42,452 nucleotides of DNA, taken from Spirochaetaceae bacterium (lineage in GTDB: Bacteria; Spirochaetota; Spirochaetia; Treponematales; Breznakiellaceae). The notes beneath the pieces were generated by a model. It ran no database searches and was not told the origin of the DNA. It was given only the letters and a program-made list of their open reading frames with translations. The DNA is taken from NCBI GenBank assembly GCA_031281945.1, contig JAITER010000023.1:1-42452 (forward strand). Direction: 5' to 3'. The translations under genes were made by a program, and so were the position numbers. Each line of letters opens with the position of its first letter. Within the stretch, counting starts at the first letter, position 1. Below are positions 39,433-42,452 of the stretch, piece after piece.

Positions 39433-39690
39433 ATGAAAACATTACAATCAGCGGAAACCAAAACTCATTTTTCCTCAATTTTAAAGGATGCTGAAGCTGG
39501 AAATGAGGTTGCTATTGCATGTGGCAGGAAAAAAAAGACAATTGCTGTAATAATTCCATATGAAAAATGGAAAAAGAACCAAAAAAGGCAGTTGGGTACT
39601 CTAGAAGGCAAGATGTCTGTAAAATTTTCGTCTAATTTCTCAATAGAGTTGTTCGGAAACTTGAGGTTACGCAAGCTGAACCAAGCCTAG
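39433..39690 (+). pseudogene. Phd/YefM antitoxin truncated by insertion
   Basis: The frame starts as a Phd/YefM antitoxin (MKTLQSAETKTHFSSILKDAEAG..., family core RKKKTIAVIIPYEKW and QLGTLEGKMSVKFSSNFS). After residue 70 (Ser) the sequence leaves the family and stops 15 residues later. The lost end is still present: from 39782 the DNA reads S-MTDEELVNL-stop in the original style, with its TGA overlapping the toxin ATG (ATGA). A 137-bp element sits between, flanked by TCAAT on both sides. The DNA-binding half is intact; the toxin-binding tail is replaced by foreign residues. AT-rich base use differs from the left part of the window, suggesting transfer. Confidence 0.85.
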
Positions 39691-39781
39691 GCTTGGTTCA
39701 GCCAACTTCCGCTTAAAAAACGCGAAATGCGCAGCATTTTGCAAGACTTGGGCGACAACCAACCGGGGCGAGCGAACAAGT
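39645..39781. mobile_element. 137-bp miniature element inserted in the antitoxin gene (copy A)
   Basis: Non-coding insertion flanked by TCAAT (39640-39644 and 39782-39786). Ends are inverted repeats of form ANTTGTTCG (left near 39647, right complement ending 39781). Inside is a perfect 28-bp palindrome (39675-39702, centre CCTAGG, arms starting GCTGAACCAAG) and a small AAATGC/GCATTT hairpin. Related sequence occurs at 8887-9006 and 28437-28565. Too small for a transposase; it must be moved in trans, if mobile. Confidence 0.75.
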
Positions 39782-39814
39782 TCAATGACTGATGAAGAGT
39801 TGGTAAATTTATGA
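39782..39814 (+). pseudogene. Severed C-terminal end of the antitoxin
   Basis: Encodes S-MTDEELVNL then TGA; the TGA overlaps the ATG of the toxin by the common 4-base ATGA arrangement. This shows where the original antitoxin ended and proves the insertion. Confidence 0.8.
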
Positions 39815-40206
39815 ATTACTTGGTTGATACACATATTTTATTGTGGTCGTTTTTAAAAACCCATAAATTATCAAAAGAAATAAAATCAATATTATTGAAT
39901 AAAGATAATGATATTTATTATAGTCCGATGAATTTATGGGAAATATCCATAAAGTATGGGTTGAAGAAATTATTTTTAAATGGCGGAACCCCTGATGAAT
40001 TTTTTGGGGAATTAAATAACAGTTATTATTTGTGCAAAGATATTAATAATATTGATTTAATAACAAATTATAAATTACCAATGTATCATAGGGATCCGTT
40101 TGACAGGTTTTTACTATGGGAAGCAATGAGGAATAATTTTATATTAATGAGCGTAGATAAAAATATGGAATTATATAAAAAAGATGGATTAAAGGTCATA
40201 TATTGA
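39811..40206 (+). CDS. vapC: PIN-domain (VapC-type) toxin
   Basis: A 131-residue PIN nuclease. Acidic residues expected at the metal site are present: Asp6 (LVDTH), Glu44 (NLWEISIK), Asp95/Asp98 (YHRDPFDR) and Asp116 (SVDKN), so the toxin looks active. Family members cleave tRNA or other RNA and are held in check by a neighbouring antitoxin, here Phd-type, now truncated. Codon use is AT-rich, unlike the flanking G/C-rich DNA. Translation was coupled to the antitoxin by ATGA overlap; after the insertion the antitoxin stop lies about 120 bp upstream, so coupling is lost. Confidence 0.9.
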   Translation: MNYLVDTHILLWSFLKTHKLSKEIKSILLNKDNDIYYSPMNLWEISIKYGLKKLFLNGGTPDEFFGELNNSYYLCKDINNIDLITNYKLPMYHRDPFDRFLLWEAMRNNFILMSVDKNMELYKKDGLKVIY

Positions 40207-40351
40207 AAAGCCAAGCATATGTCGCATAACGTTCCGCCTGTATGCGCCGTTTGTCCGTACACCATTATTCTATTATACTCTGGGGCCGGGGTTGGTTGAT
40301 TTTTACCCGTCATAAAATTTGCATATTTTCGCACTTTTTTTTAAATTTCAC
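40207..40351. other. Intergenic region after vapC
   Basis: No gene or clear signal recognised between the toxin stop and the promoter at 40352. Confidence 0.4.
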
Positions 40352-40380
40352 TTGACATATTGTACTAGTTCATTTACTAT
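40352..40380 (+). promoter_or_regulatory. Sigma-70 promoter upstream of the ABC cassette
   Basis: TTGACA (40352-40357), exactly 17 bp, then TACTAT (40375-40380). A half operator ATTGTACTAG (40359-40368) sits in the spacer. Confidence 0.7.
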
Positions 40381-40402
40381 TGTACTAGATAAATAGTACA
40401 AT
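40379..40402. promoter_or_regulatory. Operator-like inverted repeat ATTGTACTA-N6-TAGTACAAT
   Basis: Perfect 9-bp arms around GATAAA overlapping the -10 box, plus a direct half-site 20 bp upstream. The style matches sites bound by GntR/YtrA-type repressors that govern ABC exporters (inference); no regulator gene is present next to it. Confidence 0.6.
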
Positions 40403-40441
40403 AGTGATGGATGAGCAGACTAGCAGCCTGTTGCACTTGTA

Positions 40442-40481
40442 GGTTTTTATGTCTTTTTCACTTGAAAAAGACATAAAAACC
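40442..40481. repeat. Perfect 18-bp hairpin
   Basis: Arms GGTTTTTATGTCTTTTTC and its exact complement around the loop ACTT. Confidence 0.85.
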
Positions 40482-40515
40482 ACGATTTAGGGGCTGCCTT
40501 GGCAGTTTGCAAGGT

Positions 40516-40540
40516 AAAAAATCGCCTAATCGGCGATTTT
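40516..40540 (+). terminator. Terminator-like hairpin upstream of the ABC genes
   Basis: AAAAATCGCC / GGCGATTTTT, 10 perfect pairs and a 5-base loop, with A/T tracts on both sides, so it may act on either strand. Confidence 0.65.
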
Positions 40541-40637
40541 TGGAGGTTTTATGCGCGAAGCGCAACAAACTGCTAGACTGTTTGCGGGGTTGTAGTTATA
40601 TAATAGTTAGCTTATCATAACTTTTAGGAGGAACAAT

Positions 40638-41321
40638 ATGACGGTGGTAAAGGCGGAAAATCTGGTAAAGGATTACGGATTAAACGGGCAGACGGTCCAC
40701 GCCCTGCGGGGGGTGAACCTGGAATTCCGGGGCGGGGACTTTGCCGCCATTGCCGGGCCCTCGGGGAGCGGCAAGTCTACCTTCCTCCATCTGGCGGGAT
40801 GCCTGGATACCCTCACGGCGGGCAGCATCAGCGTGGGCGGGCGGAATGTGGCGGGGCTTTCCAAACGGCAGCTGGCCCTTTTGCGGCGGCACAACATCGG
40901 CTTTATCTTTCAGGCCTATAACCTGATTCCCGTCTTGTCGGCGGAGGAAAACATCGGCTTTCCCTTAACCCTCCTGGGGGCGGGTAAGCAGGAAATCCGC
41001 GACCGGGTCGCCCAGGTCCTGGCCCAGGTGGGGCTTCTGGGCATGGAGAAGCGGCGGCCCAAGGAAATGTCCGGCGGCCAGCAGCAGCGGGTGGCCATTG
41101 CCCGGGCACTGGTAAAGCGGCCGGCCCTGATCCTGGCGGACGAACCCACGGCGAACCTGGACTCCAAAATCGGCCGTGAAATTCTGGAGCTTATGACGCG
41201 GCTCAACCAAAGCGAGGGAACCACCTTCATCTTCTCCACCCACGACCAGATGGTGATGGACCACGCCCGCCGGATCATCCGCATCCGGGACGGGCAGATC
41301 GAGTCGGATGAAAATAAATGA
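40638..41321 (+). CDS. ABC transporter ATP-binding protein (LolD/MacB-type)
   Basis: A 227-residue ATPase of the FtsE/LolD/MacB group: Walker A GPSGSGKS, Q-loop IFQAYNLIPVLSAEEN, signature MSGGQQQR, Walker B ALILADEPTANLD and the switch STHD. It should pair with the FtsX-like permease that follows 179 bp later to form a mechanotransmission-type exporter or lipoprotein-release machine. AGGAGG lies 7 bases before the ATG. Codon use (CTG, GCC, GGG, CCC) differs clearly from genes to the left, suggesting recent transfer. Confidence 0.93.
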   Translation: MTVVKAENLVKDYGLNGQTVHALRGVNLEFRGGDFAAIAGPSGSGKSTFLHLAGCLDTLTAGSISVGGRNVAGLSKRQLALLRRHNIGFIFQAYNLIPVLSAEENIGFPLTLLGAGKQEIRDRVAQVLAQVGLLGMEKRRPKEMSGGQQQRVAIARALVKRPALILADEPTANLDSKIGREILELMTRLNQSEGTTFIFSTHDQMVMDHARRIIRIRDGQIESDENK

Positions 41322-41329
41322 AGATTTTT

Positions 41330-41468
41330 ACCACGAACCACACGAACCAACACGAACAGGGTCATCTTGGTCTCATCTTTTTCCTGATTCCCCGAAGAAA
41401 AGGGAGAATCCGGGAAGTAAAGAAGACAATCGGGATAAAAGTTCGTGTCTGTTCGTGCGGTTCGTGGT
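41330..41468. repeat. GTTCGTG inverted-repeat element
   Basis: Two 28-bp arms, 25 of 28 matching, at 41330-41357 and 41441-41468, built of ACCACGAAC / CACGAAC units and their complements, with an 83-base centre. It fills the gap between the ABC ATPase and permease. Similar GGTTCGTGTGGTTCGTGG sequences are familiar intergenic repeats in various bacteria. Confidence 0.75.
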
Positions 41469-41500
41469 TATTTCTTCTTTTTTAATTAAAGGAGTTATTT

Positions 41501-42452
41501 ATGACAATAGAAGGCATAATTGAGTTGAAGCGGCTGGCGTTGCGGAACTTGGCGCGGCATAAGGTAAAGACCGTACTCACTATCGCCGCGGTAAGTATCA
41601 GCGTGGCGGTTTATGTTGTCATGGACGGCTGGCTATTGGGGATGAACATCGATTCCCTGCGGAATATCGCCAACTTCGAGATCGGCGCGGCGAAGCTCCA
41701 GACAAAGGCCTATTACGGCAAAAAGGACGATCTCCCCATGTACGAGAGTTTCGGCGGCTGGGAGCGGAGCGCCGGGGCCCTGGACAGGGCGGGCTATGAC
41801 AGCGCGCCGCGTTTTGTGTTTACCGGGACCCTCTATTCGGCTGAGGCTTCGGCGCCCATGATGTTCATCGGTTGCGACCCGGCGGCGGAGGCGCGGCTCC
41901 TCCATTACCCGGAGTATATCGAGTCCGGCCGTTTTATCAGAAGCGGCGCCTTCGAGATAGCGCTGGGGGCGGTAACTGCGGATAAGCTCAAGGTCGGGAT
42001 ACCCCAGCGGCCCACAGCGGATGAGCTTGAGCGGGATATTCTTCCCAGTCTGCCGCCTGGGGAACGGGACTTTGTGCGGGGGCTCTACGAAAAAGCGCAG
42101 GTAAAAAGCGCAGGTCCCTTCGCGTCCAAGCCGGAAGCCCCTCCGCGGCCCGGGGAGGAACGCTTGACCCTGAAAAAAAATATCCTCCCCCAAGATATGG
42201 AGCGTTACCGGCAGCTCCTCGCGGAAACGGGGCGGATGAACGTTCAGATCTCCACGGTCATCGACATCAAGGCCGCCCCTGAATCGGTAGGGATGGAAAA
42301 ATTTGAGGCGGACCTGGCCCCGGTCCTGAACGCGGAAGAACTGGCGCTTTTCCACCGGGCCTACCAGTTTGATGAGCTTACCCAAACCTGGTATCTGGCC
42401 AAAGGTCATCTGACCGGAGGTCAGGCGGATTCTGAAGACGAGGCCCTCCAGG
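41501..42452 (+). CDS. FtsX-like ABC permease (partial, runs off the edge)
   Basis: An open frame from ATG 41501 (AAAGGAG 6-8 bases before it) to the window end, 317 codons without a stop. It begins MTIEGIIELKRLALRNLARHKVKTVLTIAAVSISVAVYVVMDG: cytoplasmic amphipathic start then the first membrane helix of LolC/MacB/FtsX-type permeases, followed by a large soluble region (about residue 50 onwards) as in the MacB periplasmic domain. The three C-terminal helices must lie beyond the window. G/C-rich like the ATPase gene, so the two moved together. The substrate is unknown. Confidence 0.88.
   Translation, partial: MTIEGIIELKRLALRNLARHKVKTVLTIAAVSISVAVYVVMDGWLLGMNIDSLRNIANFEIGAAKLQTKAYYGKKDDLPMYESFGGWERSAGALDRAGYDSAPRFVFTGTLYSAEASAPMMFIGCDPAAEARLLHYPEYIESGRFIRSGAFEIALGAVTADKLKVGIPQRPTADELERDILPSLPPGERDFVRGLYEKAQVKSAGPFASKPEAPPRPGEERLTLKKNILPQDMERYRQLLAETGRMNVQISTVIDIKAAPESVGMEKFEADLAPVLNAEELALFHRAYQFDELTQTWYLAKGHLTGGQADSEDEALQ

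Larger units (their letters stand above)
40416..40581. mobile_element. Hairpin-rich miniature element before the ABC genes
   Basis: Inverted ends of 19 bp with three mismatches: CTAGCAGCCTGTTGCACTT (40420-40438) and the complement of CTAGCAGTTTGTTGCGCTT (40557-40575). Between them are a perfect 18-bp hairpin with loop ACTT (40442-40481) and a 10-bp terminator-like hairpin (40516-40540). No transposase. It lies between the promoter/operator and the ABC start. Confidence 0.6.

Noticed and set aside
40550..40594. A 14-codon frame with a GGAGG site just after the terminator-like hairpin, as a possible leader peptide
   Set aside because: Spacing is poor, codons are unremarkable, and it overlaps the inverted end of the miniature element.
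41633..42409. A 258-residue minus-strand frame over the right edge
   Set aside because: It is the shadow of the plus-strand permease, which has a membrane helix, good ribosome binding site and family match.

Overview
The window looks like chromosomal DNA of a spirochaete, most likely a Treponema-like, host-associated lineage. The basis is a spirochaete-type TamB, FliE and FliF, two very large lipoproteins carrying beta-helix or GLUG-like repeats, an outer-membrane beta-barrel protein, DUF2804 and divergent-PAP2 proteins, and tRNA genes without an encoded CCA. This is inferred from protein families; no ribosomal RNA gene is present to settle it.

Layout. 1-860 is a G/C-rich mosaic of repeats without convincing genes. 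868-8025 (minus strand) holds a porin-like protein, tyrA and a DAHP synthase that overlap by one base, and a 1194-residue beta-helix lipoprotein. 8533-10205 (plus) holds a Se/S-carrier-like DUF3343 protein and selD, separated by hairpins and a repeat. 10267-14693 (minus) holds cardiolipin synthase, malQ, a diacylglycerol-kinase-like protein and tRNA-Pro. 14694-15533 is a second repeat block. 15534-19109 (minus) holds an uncharacterised exported protein, tRNA-Gly, a polytopic membrane protein, a divergent PAP2 protein and a single-domain response regulator. 19479-21093 holds DUF2804 (plus) and a YfcE-like phosphodiesterase (minus). 21114-26681 is a giant tamB carrying 56 tandem hexapeptides. 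27008-35253 holds thrC, a TPR protein, a second large lipoprotein, metQ and another TPR protein. 35655-39256 (minus) is fliE-fliF-MATE transporter. 39433-40206 is an AT-rich Phd/VapC module whose antitoxin is broken by a small insertion. 40638-42452 is a G/C-rich ABC transporter cassette that runs off the right edge.

How genes work together. tyrA and the DAHP synthase are the tyrosine branch and entry step of aromatic biosynthesis and are translationally linked. DUF3343 and selD suggest selenium use. TamB, the porin-like protein and the lipoproteins serve the outer envelope. FliE and FliF form the base of the flagellar motor, but their usual neighbours flgB/flgC and fliG are absent here; a MATE exporter is joined to fliF by a TAATG overlap.

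The most distinctive aspect is the small repeated DNA: (i) a family of intergenic repeats with G or C runs of 10-15 bases beside two strong hairpins (three regions); (ii) a TTGTTC-ended miniature element seen in at least two and probably three places, one copy having truncated an antitoxin; (iii) a 90-bp TIR element lying about 35 bp upstream of two unrelated minus-strand genes; (iv) a hairpin-rich miniature element between an operator-bearing promoter and an ABC cassette; and (v) an 18-bp minisatellite inside tamB. No CRISPR array, complete insertion sequence or rRNA was found.
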